Assembly (NCBI RefSeq): GCF_000761215.1
Contig: NZ_CP009438.1
Span: forward strand, 1,054,001-1,118,000
DNA: 64,000 nt
DNA from: Streptomyces glaucescens
GTDB lineage: Bacteria; Actinomycetota; Actinomycetes; Streptomycetales; Streptomycetaceae
Direction of reading: 5' to 3'
Notes under the pieces: model-generated
Databases searched by the model: none
What the model saw: the letters and a program-made list of their open reading frames with translations, nothing else
What the model was told of the DNA's origin: nothing
Shown here: positions 52,989-61,935 of the stretch, one piece after another
Numbering within the stretch: the stretch's first letter is position 1
Layout of the letters: every line of letters starts with the position of its first letter
Made by a program: the position numbers and the translations under genes

Positions 52989-53552
52989 ATGGGACACGGA
53001 GGAAACGTCATCGACGAGCTGGTGACGGATCACCGGGAGGTCGAGACGCTGTTCGGGCGGATCGAGGCCCTGCCGTCGGGTGACAAGGACCGCAAGGTCT
53101 ACGCGGACCAGGTCGTCATGGAGCTGGTGCGTCACTCGGTCGCCGAGGAGGCCCATCTGTACCCGGCCGTGCGCGAGCACGTGCCGAACGGGGACGCGCT
53201 GGCCGACAAGGAGCTGGAGGACCACGCCAAGGCCGAGCAGATCATGAAGGATCTGGAGGGCTGCGACGCCGGGGACCCCGAGTTCGACCGCCTCATGGGC
53301 ATGCTCATGATGGAGATCCGCTCGCACGTGGCGGACGAGGAGGAGAACCTCTTCCCCCTGCTCCGCCAGTCGTGTCCGGCCGAGGCCCTGGACGAGCTGG
53401 GCGAGAAGGTGCGCACGGCGAAGAAGATGGCGCCGACCCGGCCGCACCCGGCCGCCCCGGACAAGCCCCCGGCCAACAAGATGCTCGCGCCCGGCATGGG
53501 ACTCGTCGACCGGATGCGCGACGCCCTGAGCGGCCGGGGGAAGAAGGACTGA
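52989..53552 (+). CDS. Hemerythrin HHE cation-binding domain protein
   Basis: The protein has 187 residues from an ATG with GGAGG upstream. The helical core has VTDHREVETLF, VRHSVAEEAHLYP, DHAKAEQ and RSHVADEEENLFP, giving the histidine and glutamate ligands for a di-iron site as in HHE-domain proteins. The last 50 residues (PTRPHPAAPDKPPANKM) are a flexible tail. Such proteins bind O2 or NO or store iron in stress. It is a single gene between glycan genes and is not obviously part of glycan synthesis. Confidence 0.9.
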   Translation: MGHGGNVIDELVTDHREVETLFGRIEALPSGDKDRKVYADQVVMELVRHSVAEEAHLYPAVREHVPNGDALADKELEDHAKAEQIMKDLEGCDAGDPEFDRLMGMLMMEIRSHVADEEENLFPLLRQSCPAEALDELGEKVRTAKKMAPTRPHPAAPDKPPANKMLAPGMGLVDRMRDALSGRGKKD

Positions 53553-53609
53553 GCCCCGTCCGGGGCACGGGTCCCTCGCCCGGCGCAGGGGCAGCGGTTC
53601 CTCCGGTCC

Positions 53610-53656
53610 GCGCACGACGGCGGCCGTGGCACACAGCCACGGCCGCCGTCGTGCGC
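53610..53656. terminator. Strong bidirectional terminator hairpin
   Basis: A 21-bp perfect inverted repeat (53610-53630 with 53636-53656) with loop ACACA lies between the convergent hemerythrin and glycosyltransferase genes. It is the longest perfect stem seen in the window. Confidence 0.85.
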
Positions 53657-53672
53657 GCCGGTGTGCCCGCCC

Positions 53673-54587
53673 TCAGCCGACGTACCGGCGCGCGGGCGAC
53701 CTCCGCTGCGCCTCCTCCAGCAGGGCCAGCCGGGCCTCCAGTTCGGGCGGGACGGGGTCGCGCTGGCGCAGCACCCAGGGCAGGCCGGCCGCCGCGTGGG
53801 CGAAGGCACGCGCCGAGGCCCGGTCGTGCGGCACCGTGCGCAGCAGGTACCAGGTGCGGCGCAGCGCCGACGGCAGGGGACGGCGCAGCCAGGTGAACCA
53901 CAGGGTGTTCCGCAGGCCGAGCACGCGCCGGTGGGTGCTGTCGCGGACCGGGGAGGCGGCGTGATGGATGGTGATCTCGGGGACGTAGCAGAGCCAGTGC
54001 CCGCGCCGCAGCAGGTCGGTGGCGAGCAGTTCCTCCTCGCCGCCGAGCCACAGCCCGGGGTGGAAGCCGCCGACGGACCGGAAGGCGTCGGCACGCATCA
54101 CGGTGGCGGCGGCCAGGAACGAGCCGAGGGCCGGGCCGGGCAGCCAGTCGGGACCGGTCAGGGGCGAGTCGCGCAGTTCGGCGACGACGGGGTCCTCCGC
54201 CCCGGACGGCTCGACCACGATCCGGGCGGTCACCGCGGCGACCGCCGGGTGCGCGTCGAGCACGTCCGCCGCGCGGCGCAGGGAGCCGGGCTCCCACCAG
54301 GTGTCGTCGTCGCAGAAGGCCACGTACGGGGTGCGCGTGTGCCGCACCGCGAGGTTGCGGCCGATGGCACCCAGGTTGCGTCCGGGCCGCAGCAGCAGCA
54401 CCTCCGGGTGGTCGCGGGCGACGGCCTCGGCGGTGCCGTCGCGGGAGCCGTTGTCGGTGACGATCACCGGGGGCCGTTCCGGCAGGTCGCGCAGCGTGCG
54501 CAGGGTGCGCAGCAGTTCCGGCCGGCGGTCGCGGGTGATCACCACCACGGTGGTACGGCCGTCGGGCCCGGTCGCGTCGTCGGTCAT
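53673..54587 (-). CDS. Family 2 glycosyltransferase
   Basis: The protein has 304 residues from the ATG at 54587. VVVITRDRRPELLRTLRTL and VIVTDNGSRDGTAEAV form the nucleotide site, VAFCDDDTWW is the DxD motif and GGEEELLATDLLRRG the catalytic acid region. It is a tandem paralogue of the gene at 54584-55507, with which it overlaps as ATGA, so the two arose by duplication. Substrates are unknown. Confidence 0.88.
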   Translation of the reverse strand: MTDDATGPDGRTTVVVITRDRRPELLRTLRTLRDLPERPPVIVTDNGSRDGTAEAVARDHPEVLLLRPGRNLGAIGRNLAVRHTRTPYVAFCDDDTWWEPGSLRRAADVLDAHPAVAAVTARIVVEPSGAEDPVVAELRDSPLTGPDWLPGPALGSFLAAATVMRADAFRSVGGFHPGLWLGGEEELLATDLLRRGHWLCYVPEITIHHAASPVRDSTHRRVLGLRNTLWFTWLRRPLPSALRRTWYLLRTVPHDRASARAFAHAAAGLPWVLRQRDPVPPELEARLALLEEAQRRSPARRYVG

Positions 54588-55507
54588 GGCTGCCTCCGGT
54601 CCAGCAGTCGGGCCGCCCGTTCCACCCGGTCGGGCAGCGGCGCGCGGTGTCTGAGGGCGGCGGGGAACCGGGCGACGGCGCCGCGCAGGGCGGCCCCGGC
54701 GGCCGGTTCGCGGCGTACGGCCTCGCCGACCAGTCGAGCCGTGCTGCGCAGGGCGACGGGGACGGGGCGGCGCAGCCAGGCGGTGAGCACCTCGTTGCGC
54801 CGCTGGGCGGCGGAGCGGCCGGGCCGTCCGCCGGGGTCGGGGTGGTGCAGGGCGGTCACCGAGGGCACGTAGGCCACGCCCCAGCCGCGCGCGGCGACGT
54901 CGTAGGCGAGCAGGGTCTCCTCGCCGCCGAAGAACAGCACCGGGTGGAAGCCCCCGGCGTCGAGGAAGGCACGGCGCCGCACCACGGACGCGCAGGCGAG
55001 GAAGCCGAGCACGGGGGTGCCGGGCAGCCCGGGGTCGGGGGGCAGCGGGGAGGCGGCCAGGACGCGGTTCAGCGGATCCTCGGCGGCGTCCGGGCCGACG
55101 AGGGTGCGCGCGGCGAGGAGACCCAGGCGGGGGTGGGCGTCGAAGGTGTCGGCGGCGGCGGCCAGCGCGCCGGGGGCCCACCAGGAGTCGTCGTCGCTGA
55201 AGGCGACGTAGGGGGTGGTGGCGTGCCGGACGGCGAGGTTGCGGCCGAGGGCCCCGGTGTTGCGCCCGGGGCTCAGCACGCGGGCGCCCGCCGGGTGGTC
55301 CAGGACCGCGTCGGCGGTGGCGTCGGCGGAGTCGTTGTCCACGACGATGACGGGGGGACGTTCGGGCAGTTCGGCCAGCCGGTCCAGGGTCCGCAGCACG
55401 CTCGCGCGGCGGTTGCGGGTGATCACGGCGACGGTGATCCGCCCGGCCGCGGGCGCGCGGGCCGGGACGGCGGGGGTCGGGGCCTGCTGGTGCACGGGGT
55501 CGCTCAC
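54584..55507 (-). CDS. Family 2 glycosyltransferase (tandem paralogue)
   Basis: The protein has 307 residues from a GTG at 55507 preceded by GGAAGG. VAVITRNRRASVLRTL, VIVVDNDSADATADAV, VAFSDDDSWW and GGEETLLAYDVAARG repeat the motif series of the neighbour at 53673. It lies between that gene and the SDR gene at 55551 in one leftward operon. It probably adds a sugar in the same glycan as the rest of the locus. Confidence 0.87.
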   Translation of the reverse strand: MSDPVHQQAPTPAVPARAPAAGRITVAVITRNRRASVLRTLDRLAELPERPPVIVVDNDSADATADAVLDHPAGARVLSPGRNTGALGRNLAVRHATTPYVAFSDDDSWWAPGALAAAADTFDAHPRLGLLAARTLVGPDAAEDPLNRVLAASPLPPDPGLPGTPVLGFLACASVVRRRAFLDAGGFHPVLFFGGEETLLAYDVAARGWGVAYVPSVTALHHPDPGGRPGRSAAQRRNEVLTAWLRRPVPVALRSTARLVGEAVRREPAAGAALRGAVARFPAALRHRAPLPDRVERAARLLDRRQP

Positions 55508-55550
55508 GTCCTTCCGTCGCGGAGCCGGAGCACGGCGCGGACCGCGGCCT

Positions 55551-56573
55551 TCACAGCCACTCCTGCTGCCGGGCACCGGGTCCGGCCCGCTCGGCGAAGT
55601 GGGCGATGGTCCGCTTGAACCCCTCCTCCCACGGGATCGCCGGCGACCAGCCGTACACCTCCCGGGCGAAGGTGGTGTCGGGGCGGCGCCGGGCGGGGTC
55701 GTGCGCGCGTCCGGGGCGGTACACCAGGCGTGAGGGGGAGCCGGTCAGGCGGATCACCCGGCGGGCGATCTCCTCGACGGTGGCCTCGTCGTCGCCCCCG
55801 ATGTTCACGGGCCGTACGGCCCGGCTGGCGGCCACCCGCAGCACGCCCTCGACGATGTCGTCGACGTAGCCGAGGACCCGGGTCTGGCTGCCGTCGCCCT
55901 CGATGGTGACGGGCGCTCCGGCGAGCGCCTGCCGGATGAAGGTGGGCAGGGCCTGGCGGCCGTCCGCCCGCATCCGCGGACCATAGGTGTCGAACACGCG
56001 GACGATCCCGGCGTCGGTGCCGTGGGCCGTCGCGCCGGCGGTGGTCAGGGCCTCGGCGAACCGCTTCCCCTCGGCGTGCGCGCTGCGCGGCCCGACCGGG
56101 TCGACATGGCCCCAGCAGTCCTCGCGCAGCGGATGTGTCGCGGGATCGCCGTAGACGTGGCAGGTGGAGCCGAGCAGGAAGCGGGCCCCGTCCCGTTCGG
56201 CTACGGCGAGGGCGTTGCGGGTGCCGGGCCCGGCGGCGTCCAGGGCGGCCAGCCGGCGGTCGAGGCAGTCCGCGGGCGAGGCGGGGCCCGCGAAGTGCAG
56301 CACCAGGTCGTAGGGGCCGGGCAGCGCCTCGGGCCGGCCGGGGGCGCTCACGTCCTGCCGCAGGAACCGGAATCCCGGACGTCCGGCCAGGTGGCGGATG
56401 TTGCCGGCGTCTCCGGACGACAGGTCGTCCACGCAGTCGACCTCGATCCCCGCGTCGACCAGCCGCTCGCACAGGTGGGAGCCCAGGAACCCGGCGCCGC
56501 CGGTGACCAGGGCCCTTTTCCAGCGCGGCCGTGACATCGGCAGCGGTATCGCGGAGAACGCCATCGGCGTCAT
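55551..56573 (-). CDS. UXS-like SDR with altered active site
   Basis: The protein has 340 residues from the ATG at 56573 (AAGGAGG upstream; a GTG two codons earlier has poorer spacing). The NAD site TGGAGFLGSHL is intact and the overall sequence parallels the SDR at 41513: FAGPASPADC, VDPVGPRS, RVFDTYGPRM. The catalytic Tyr of YxxxK is His here (SAHAEGKRFAE), and the catalytic Ser loop reads STCHVYGD instead of STSEVYGD. It may be catalytically impaired, use another mechanism, or act as a regulatory or scaffold partner. It starts the leftward operon with two glycosyltransferases. Confidence 0.85.
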   Translation of the reverse strand: MTPMAFSAIPLPMSRPRWKRALVTGGAGFLGSHLCERLVDAGIEVDCVDDLSSGDAGNIRHLAGRPGFRFLRQDVSAPGRPEALPGPYDLVLHFAGPASPADCLDRRLAALDAAGPGTRNALAVAERDGARFLLGSTCHVYGDPATHPLREDCWGHVDPVGPRSAHAEGKRFAEALTTAGATAHGTDAGIVRVFDTYGPRMRADGRQALPTFIRQALAGAPVTIEGDGSQTRVLGYVDDIVEGVLRVAASRAVRPVNIGGDDEATVEEIARRVIRLTGSPSRLVYRPGRAHDPARRRPDTTFAREVYGWSPAIPWEEGFKRTIAHFAERAGPGARQQEWL

Positions 56574-57064
56574 GTGCACGGCCTCCTTCCGCCATGTGCG
56601 TCACCCGTCGGGGGGGCGGGTGCCGAGCGGCGCCCGAGTCCCCCGGGGGCCGTTCTCATCCTCCGATGCCCGGTGCCGCCGTGCCACAGGAGGCCAGCGG
56701 GACGCGGGTGTCGGGGGTGCCGGAAGAGACCTGCGGGGCCACCGGTGCGGTTCAGCGCCGGACGGACCTGCGGGACTGATGGTGCCGTCGTGCCTCCACG
56801 AGACCCACGGGACGCCGGTGCCGCCCGCGCCGCGGGAGACCGGCGGACGCCGGGGCCGCGGTGCCGGACGAGACCACCGGGACCGACGGTGCCGCCCGTG
56901 CCGGAGGAGACCGGCGGACCGCCGGGACGGCCGTGTCACCCGTTGGGGCGGCCCGTTCGCCCGTCCGTGCCGCACCGTGCGTCTCCGGCCACCCGGCCGG
57001 ACATCGCCGTCTGGTGCACCGCGCCACGGGGCTGCGAGAGTTGACGGAACCTCAGGGGGGACGT
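56574..57064. other. Intergenic region with degenerate GC-rich repeats
   Basis: About 490 bases separate the divergent SDR and phosphodiester glycosidase genes. No gene is convincing. Degenerate repeats run through 56800-56940; the clearest is GGAGACCGGCGGA near 56835 and again near 56906. The right end carries a GGGGGG-type ribosome site for the glycosidase. Promoters for both directions should lie here. Confidence 0.5.
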
Positions 57065-58303
57065 GTGACGACACCTCAGAAGCGCGCCGGGGCGGGCAGA
57101 ACGGTCCTGGCACTCCTCACGGCACTCGGCTCGCTGGCCGGTGCGTCCCTGGCCGGTGCGGCACCGGCCGACGCCGCGCCGTCGCGTGTCGAGGTCGCAC
57201 CGGGCGTGGTCTACGAGCGGTTCGACCTCCAGGCGGCGGCCGGCCCGGCCCGCGCGCACGTGCTGACCGTCGACCTGCGCCATCCGCGGGTCCGCCTGGA
57301 CCTGCTGTATCCGGGTGTGGTGGCCGGACGCGCGACCGTGTCACGGCTCGCCGACCGGCAGGCCGCCGTCGCGGGCGTCAACGGGGACTTCTTCAACATC
57401 ACCGAGACCCAGCACCCCGGCGTCGAGGCGACCGGTGCGAGCGTCGGACCGGCCGTCGCGGGCCGCCGGACGCTGAAGGCGGCGGTGCCGGACGGGCAGC
57501 GCTTCGGCCCGGCCCTGCCGCCCGGCACGTCCACCCGGGACGTGTTCGGGGTGGGCACCGACCGGCGGGCCCGGCTGGACTCCCTCGTCCTGGTCGGGTC
57601 GGTCACCACGCCCGTGGAGCGGCTGCCGCTCGGCGGGCTCAACCAGTACGCGCTGCCGGTCGGTTCGGTCGGCGCGTTCACCGCGGACTGGGGCGTCGCC
57701 TCCCGGGTGCGCGCCACCTGCGGCACGGACACCGAACGCGCCGCGCCGTGCAGCGCGGACACCCATGAGGTGACGGTCCGGTACGGCCGGGTGGTGGCCA
57801 CCGGCCAGACGCCGGGCGGCGGGCCGATCGCCCCCGGCACGACGGTGCTGGTCGGGCGCGAGGCGGGGGCGCAGTGGCTGCGCAAGCTCGCCGTGGGCGA
57901 CACCGTGCGGGTGCGGCACCGGCTGGTGGCGGCCCGGTCCGGCGTGCCGTACCGCTTCGTCGTGGGCGGCTGTCCGGTGCTGTCGGGCGGGCAGCCGCTG
58001 CCCGGCCTGGACCACCGGGCCACGGCGGTGCGTTCCGCGGCCGGCCTCGCGGACGGCGGCCGACGGGTCCTGCTGCTCGCGCTGGACGGCTCCCCCGCCT
58101 ACCGCACCGGCCTGACGGTGGCCGAACTGGCCGGCGTGATGCGGACGCTGGGCGCCGTCGACGCCTTCAGCCTCGACGGCGGCGGCTCCTCCACCCTGGT
58201 CGCGCGCGAGCCCGGCACGACGGCGGTGACCGTCCGCAATCACCCGTCCGGCGGCGTCGAGCGCCCGGTGCCGAACGGGATCGGGGTGTTCTCGACGGGG
58301 TGA
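57065..58303 (+). CDS. Secreted phosphodiester glycosidase (NAGPA domain)
   Basis: The protein has 412 residues from a GTG at 57065. A Sec signal peptide (KRAGAGRTVLALLTALG to ADAAP) ends near residue 36. The catalytic domain has VNGDFFNIT and the C-terminal FSLDGGGSSTLVARE, diagnostic of the phosphodiester glycosidase (uncovering enzyme-like) family. Such enzymes cleave sugar-1-phosphodiesters or trim exopolysaccharide. Being exported and next to glycosyltransferases, it may remodel the surface glycan. One Cys pair (TCGTDTERAAPC) could form a disulfide. Confidence 0.88.
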   Translation: MTTPQKRAGAGRTVLALLTALGSLAGASLAGAAPADAAPSRVEVAPGVVYERFDLQAAAGPARAHVLTVDLRHPRVRLDLLYPGVVAGRATVSRLADRQAAVAGVNGDFFNITETQHPGVEATGASVGPAVAGRRTLKAAVPDGQRFGPALPPGTSTRDVFGVGTDRRARLDSLVLVGSVTTPVERLPLGGLNQYALPVGSVGAFTADWGVASRVRATCGTDTERAAPCSADTHEVTVRYGRVVATGQTPGGGPIAPGTTVLVGREAGAQWLRKLAVGDTVRVRHRLVAARSGVPYRFVVGGCPVLSGGQPLPGLDHRATAVRSAAGLADGGRRVLLLALDGSPAYRTGLTVAELAGVMRTLGAVDAFSLDGGGSSTLVAREPGTTAVTVRNHPSGGVERPVPNGIGVFSTG

Positions 58304-58332
58304 GCCCCCTTCCCTCCGGCCTGCGGCGGGCC

Positions 58333-58527
58333 TCAGGGCCTCAGGCTGCTCACGATGTCCGCGGTCGCCGTCAGGCCGCTCTGGATGGTGGGGGCGATGC
58401 TGGTGCTGGCCAGGTAGAAGCCGAGCAGCAGGCAGACCAGCGCGTGGGAGATCTTCAGGCCGCCGTTGCGCAGAAAGATCACCGCAAGGACCAGAAGCAG
58501 CAGCACCACTGAGATGGAAACGGCCAT
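58333..58527 (-). CDS. Small conserved membrane protein
   Basis: The protein has 64 residues from the ATG at 58527, which has a very strong GGAGGAGG site. Two hydrophobic helices are visible: SISVVLLLLVLAVIFLRNG and ALVCLLLGFYLASTSIAP. The polar end is TATADIVSSLRP. From memory similar two-helix proteins are common in Streptomyces. Function is unknown. It converges on the phosphodiester glycosidase gene with a 29-base gap. Confidence 0.8.
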   Translation of the reverse strand: MAVSISVVLLLLVLAVIFLRNGGLKISHALVCLLLGFYLASTSIAPTIQSGLTATADIVSSLRP

Positions 58528-58640
58528 CGTCAACCTCCTCCGCCACGCCGTCACGCGTCCGGTTCACGGCGTTCGGCCGCAAGTGTGGCGTAGCGGAGGG
58601 TTCGTCCGTGCCGCTGCGCTGTCCTCCGTTCGTGTGGTGT

Positions 58641-59504
58641 CTAGGCCTGGGTGTGGGTGTCGAGGAAGGTGGCGAGGCCCGCGAGGTCGTCGGTGTTCAG
58701 GTGGTCGGCGCCCGCGGCGAGCAGTTCGGTCCACACCGCGTCCCGCTGCGGGCCCGGCTGGTCGGGGGTGGCCCAGAACCGCACCCGCTGCCCGCGCGCG
58801 TGCGCCGTCCGCACGATGTCGTGCAGCTTCTGCCGCTCGGCCGCGGGGAACGCGCCGACGCCCTGCCAGGTGAAGTGCCGCGTCCAGTTGTCGCTGATGA
58901 GTGGGGCGAAGGAGGCGGTCGCGGGGCCGCCGAGGTCGGTGAGCCGGCCGTCGTAGAAGGCGCGGCGGACGGTCTGCGCCTCCATGGGGCCGCGGGCGGC
59001 CCGGTCGCCGGAGACGACGGCGGTGACCGGGCCGGGGAACACCCGGCCGTGGGCGTAGGTGGTGAACAGGCGGTGGTGGCGGCGCAGGAGCCGGTCCAGC
59101 TCCCGGTAGGTCGAGGAGCCCTCGGTCTTGAGGTCGACGAGCAGCTGGAGGGAGCCCCGGTGGCCCCGGTACACCGAGCCGTGGTGGGCGCGGACGCGGG
59201 CGGCGAGCGGGTCGAGGTAGAGGGCTTCGAGGGTGCGGGCGGGGTCGAGGTCCTCCGGGTCGTGGGCGACGAGCAGCCGGCCGTCGACGAGGAAGACATC
59301 GGCCTCGACGCTGCCGAAGCGGTGGTCGAGGGCGTCGAGCAGGGGGCGTGGGTGCTCGTAGTCGTTGTGGGCGTGGGCGCGCCACAACGGCCGTGGTCCG
59401 TGGCGCTGTTCACCGGCGAGCGCGCCTTGCGCGGGCAGGGTGACGGCGCCCGCGAGGGCGGCGCCGAGGGTGGTGAGGGCTCTGCGGCGGGTGGTGAGGG
59501 CCAT
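58641..59504 (-). CDS. Tat-exported phosphodiesterase-like protein (PI-PLC/GDPD superfamily)
   Basis: The protein has 287 residues from the ATG at 59504 with AGGGAGG upstream. The leader TTRRRALTTLGAALAG is a twin-arginine signal. The mature domain starts with RAHAHNDYEHPRPL and continues with GSVEADVFLVDGRLLVAHD, the pattern of PI-PLC/GDPD-like TIM barrels, with His and Glu/Asp metal or catalytic residues. LLVDLKTEG and RVRFWATPDQPG match later barrel strands. It probably hydrolyses a phosphodiester outside the cell; the substrate is not known. Confidence 0.83.
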   Translation of the reverse strand: MALTTRRRALTTLGAALAGAVTLPAQGALAGEQRHGPRPLWRAHAHNDYEHPRPLLDALDHRFGSVEADVFLVDGRLLVAHDPEDLDPARTLEALYLDPLAARVRAHHGSVYRGHRGSLQLLVDLKTEGSSTYRELDRLLRRHHRLFTTYAHGRVFPGPVTAVVSGDRAARGPMEAQTVRRAFYDGRLTDLGGPATASFAPLISDNWTRHFTWQGVGAFPAAERQKLHDIVRTAHARGQRVRFWATPDQPGPQRDAVWTELLAAGADHLNTDDLAGLATFLDTHTQA

Positions 59505-59631
59505 GCGCTGCCTCCCTGGGGAGCCGGAGGGGACGCAGCGAGTATGCGATCGGCGGGGGCCCGACGGGCCCGTGCGTGCGGGGAGTTGGCCTGAGTGCCG
59601 TCAGGTGTTCACCTCGCCGGGCGGCGGGCAC

Positions 59632-59665
59632 GGGAAAGCCCGCCCCTGGTGGGGCGGGCTTTCCC
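59632..59665 (-). terminator. Terminator hairpin after the acyl-CoA dehydrogenase operon
   Basis: A 15-bp perfect stem (59632-59646 with 59651-59665) with loop TGGT starts 10 bases after the leftward acyl-CoA dehydrogenase stop. Confidence 0.8.
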
Positions 59666-59674
59666 GGCGGTCCG

Positions 59675-60757
59675 TCAGGGGGCCCGCAGGTCCACCAGTT
59701 CGGCCAGCGCCGCGCGGTGGGCGCCCGCGGTGCCGTAGGCGATCGAGTCGGCCTTGGCCCGCTTGAGGTAGAGGTGCACGGGGTGTTCCCAGGTCATGCC
59801 GATGCCGCCGTGCAGTTGCAGTGCCTCCTCGGCGGCGCGGACGGCGACCGGAGCGGCGTATGCCTGGGCGACCGCGACCGCCACCTCGGTGTCGTGGCCG
59901 GTCGCGAGGGCGTCGGCGGCGGCACGGGCGGCGGCGCGCAGGCTGACGACCTCGAGCCACAGCTGGGCGAGCCGGTGCTTCAGCGCCTGGAAGCCGCCGA
60001 CCGGCCGGTTGAACTGCTTGCGGTCCTTGAGGTAGCGGACGGTCTCGGTCAGGCTCCAGTCGGCGAGTCCCAGTTGTTCGGAGGCCAGCAGTCCGGCCGC
60101 GGAGCGCAGGGCCCGGCGCACGGCCGGTTCGGCGGCTCCGATCCGGCGGGCCGGGGCGCCGTCGAGGGTGACGGTGGCGAGCGGCCGGGTGAGGTCGAGC
60201 GACGGCTGCGGGGTGACGGTCGCGTCGGCGGCGTCGACCGCGTGCAGGCCGCCGTCGTCGCCGGGCACGAGCAGGACGTCCGCGACGGCGGCGTCCGCGA
60301 TGCCGGTCAGCTCCCCGCGCAGGGTGCCGCCGTCGACGTGTACGGTCCGCACCGTGCCGCCCGCCGTCGCGTTCAGCGCGACGGCGAGGGCGCCGATCCT
60401 GCGGCCGGCGGCCAGGTCCTCGACCAGATCGCCGGCGTCGTCGCAGGCCAGCAGCGCCTCGGTGGCGACGACCGCGCTCGTCAGGAAGGGCACGGGTGCG
60501 ACCGCGCGCCCCAGCTCCTCCAGGACGACGGCGGCCTCGCGGTGGGTGGCGCCCTGGCCGCCGCGCTCCTCGGGCACCAGCAGTCCGGCCAGGCCCATGC
60601 CGTCGGTGAGGTCCTTCCACAGCCGCGGGTCGTGCGGGGTGTCCGACTCGGCGCGCGCGATGACGGCGGCCGGGTCGCAGCGGTCGGCGAGGAGGCCGCG
60701 GAGGGCGGCGCGCAGCGCCTCTTCCTCCTCCGAGTACAGCAGGTCGGGGTCGGTCAT
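59675..60757 (-). CDS. Acyl-CoA dehydrogenase (small partner)
   Basis: The protein has 360 residues. It has LGLAGLLVPEERGGQG near the N-terminus, RYLKDRKQFNRPVGGFQALK, and ALQLHGGIGMTWEHPVHLYLKRA near the C-terminus, all standard for acyl-CoA dehydrogenases. The start overlaps the stop of the larger dehydrogenase gene as ATGA. Such coupled pairs in actinobacteria form mixed enzymes in which only some subunits bind FAD (family knowledge). The last gene of a three-gene leftward operon, probably for acyl-CoA or sterol/steroid side-chain breakdown. Confidence 0.88.
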   Translation of the reverse strand: MTDPDLLYSEEEEALRAALRGLLADRCDPAAVIARAESDTPHDPRLWKDLTDGMGLAGLLVPEERGGQGATHREAAVVLEELGRAVAPVPFLTSAVVATEALLACDDAGDLVEDLAAGRRIGALAVALNATAGGTVRTVHVDGGTLRGELTGIADAAVADVLLVPGDDGGLHAVDAADATVTPQPSLDLTRPLATVTLDGAPARRIGAAEPAVRRALRSAAGLLASEQLGLADWSLTETVRYLKDRKQFNRPVGGFQALKHRLAQLWLEVVSLRAAARAAADALATGHDTEVAVAVAQAYAAPVAVRAAEEALQLHGGIGMTWEHPVHLYLKRAKADSIAYGTAGAHRAALAELVDLRAP

Positions 60758-61935
60758 CGGGCGAGGTCCTTCCAGGCGACGTCCTTGTCGGTGCGCGGTT
60801 CGGCGGGCAGGCCGAGGACGCGCTCGGCGACGATGTTCAGCAGGACCTCGCTGGTCCCGCCCTCGATGCTGTTGCCCTTGGAGCGCAGGTAGCGGTATCC
60901 GGCGTCGCGGCCGGTGAAGTCCACCTTCTCCGGGCGGCGCATGGTCCAGTCGTCGTAGAGCAGGCCCTCCTCGCCGCGCAGTTCGACCTCCAGGCCGCTG
61001 ATGGCCTGGTTGAGGCGGGCGAAGGCCAGCTTCATGCCGGCGCCCTCCGGGCCGGGCTGCCCGGCGACGAGCTGCTGGCGCAGCCGTTCGCCGGTGAGGC
61101 GGGCGACCTCGGCCTCCACCCAGAGGGTGAGCAGCCGCTGGTGCAGGTCGTGGGTGCGCAGTCCGGGGCGTTCGCGCCAGGTCCGGGAGACCGGGCCGAT
61201 CATGCCGCCCTCGCGCGGGATGCGCATGCCGCCGATGGCGACGCGTTCGTTGTTCAGCGTGGTCTGGGCGACCCGCCAGCCGTCGCCGACCTCGCCGAGC
61301 CGGTGAGCGTCGGGGATGCGGACGCCGGTGAGGAAGACCTCGTTGAACTCGGCCTCGCCGGTGATCTGGCGCAGCGGGCGCACCTCGACGCCGGGGTCGG
61401 TCATGTCGCACAGGAAGTAGGTGATGCCGCGGTGCTTGGGCACGTCCGGGTCGGTGCGGGCGATGAGGATGGCCCAGCGGGCGACGTGGGCGCTGGAGGT
61501 CCACACCTTCTGCCCGTCGACGACCCATTCGTCGCCCTCGCGGACGGCCCGGGTGCCGAGCGCGGCCAGGTCGGATCCGGCGCCGGGCTCGCTGAAGAGC
61601 TGGCACCACACCTCCTCGCCGGTCCACAGGGGCTTGAGGAAGCGCCGCTTCTGCTCCTGCGTGCCGTACTGCAGGATGGTCGGGGCGGCCATGCCGAGGC
61701 CGATGCCGATGCGCCGGGGGTCGTTGTCGGGGGCGCCGGCGGCCTCCAGTTCGGCGTCGACGACGGCCTGGAGGGAGCGTGGGGCGCCCAGTCCGCCGAG
61801 GCCCTCCGGGAAGTGCACCCAGGCGAGTCCGGCGTCGAAGCGGGCCCGCAGGAACTCCAGCCGGCCGGTGCCGGCGGGCGGGTGCGCGGCCAGGAACTCC
61901 TGGGTGCGGCGGCGCAGTTCGGTGGCGTCGGTCAT
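60754..61935 (-). CDS. Acyl-CoA dehydrogenase (large partner)
   Basis: The protein has 393 residues. WCQLFSEPGAGSDLAAL is the FAD/substrate-contact block and WVVDGQKVWTSSAHVARW follows. The end carries RYLRSKGNSIEGGTSEVLLN, typical of the actinobacterial FadE subgroup. It is coupled by ATGA to both the quinone oxidoreductase-like gene upstream and the smaller dehydrogenase downstream. It probably forms a heteromeric acyl-CoA dehydrogenase with the latter. Confidence 0.9.
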   Translation of the reverse strand: MTDATELRRRTQEFLAAHPPAGTGRLEFLRARFDAGLAWVHFPEGLGGLGAPRSLQAVVDAELEAAGAPDNDPRRIGIGLGMAAPTILQYGTQEQKRRFLKPLWTGEEVWCQLFSEPGAGSDLAALGTRAVREGDEWVVDGQKVWTSSAHVARWAILIARTDPDVPKHRGITYFLCDMTDPGVEVRPLRQITGEAEFNEVFLTGVRIPDAHRLGEVGDGWRVAQTTLNNERVAIGGMRIPREGGMIGPVSRTWRERPGLRTHDLHQRLLTLWVEAEVARLTGERLRQQLVAGQPGPEGAGMKLAFARLNQAISGLEVELRGEEGLLYDDWTMRRPEKVDFTGRDAGYRYLRSKGNSIEGGTSEVLLNIVAERVLGLPAEPRTDKDVAWKDLAR

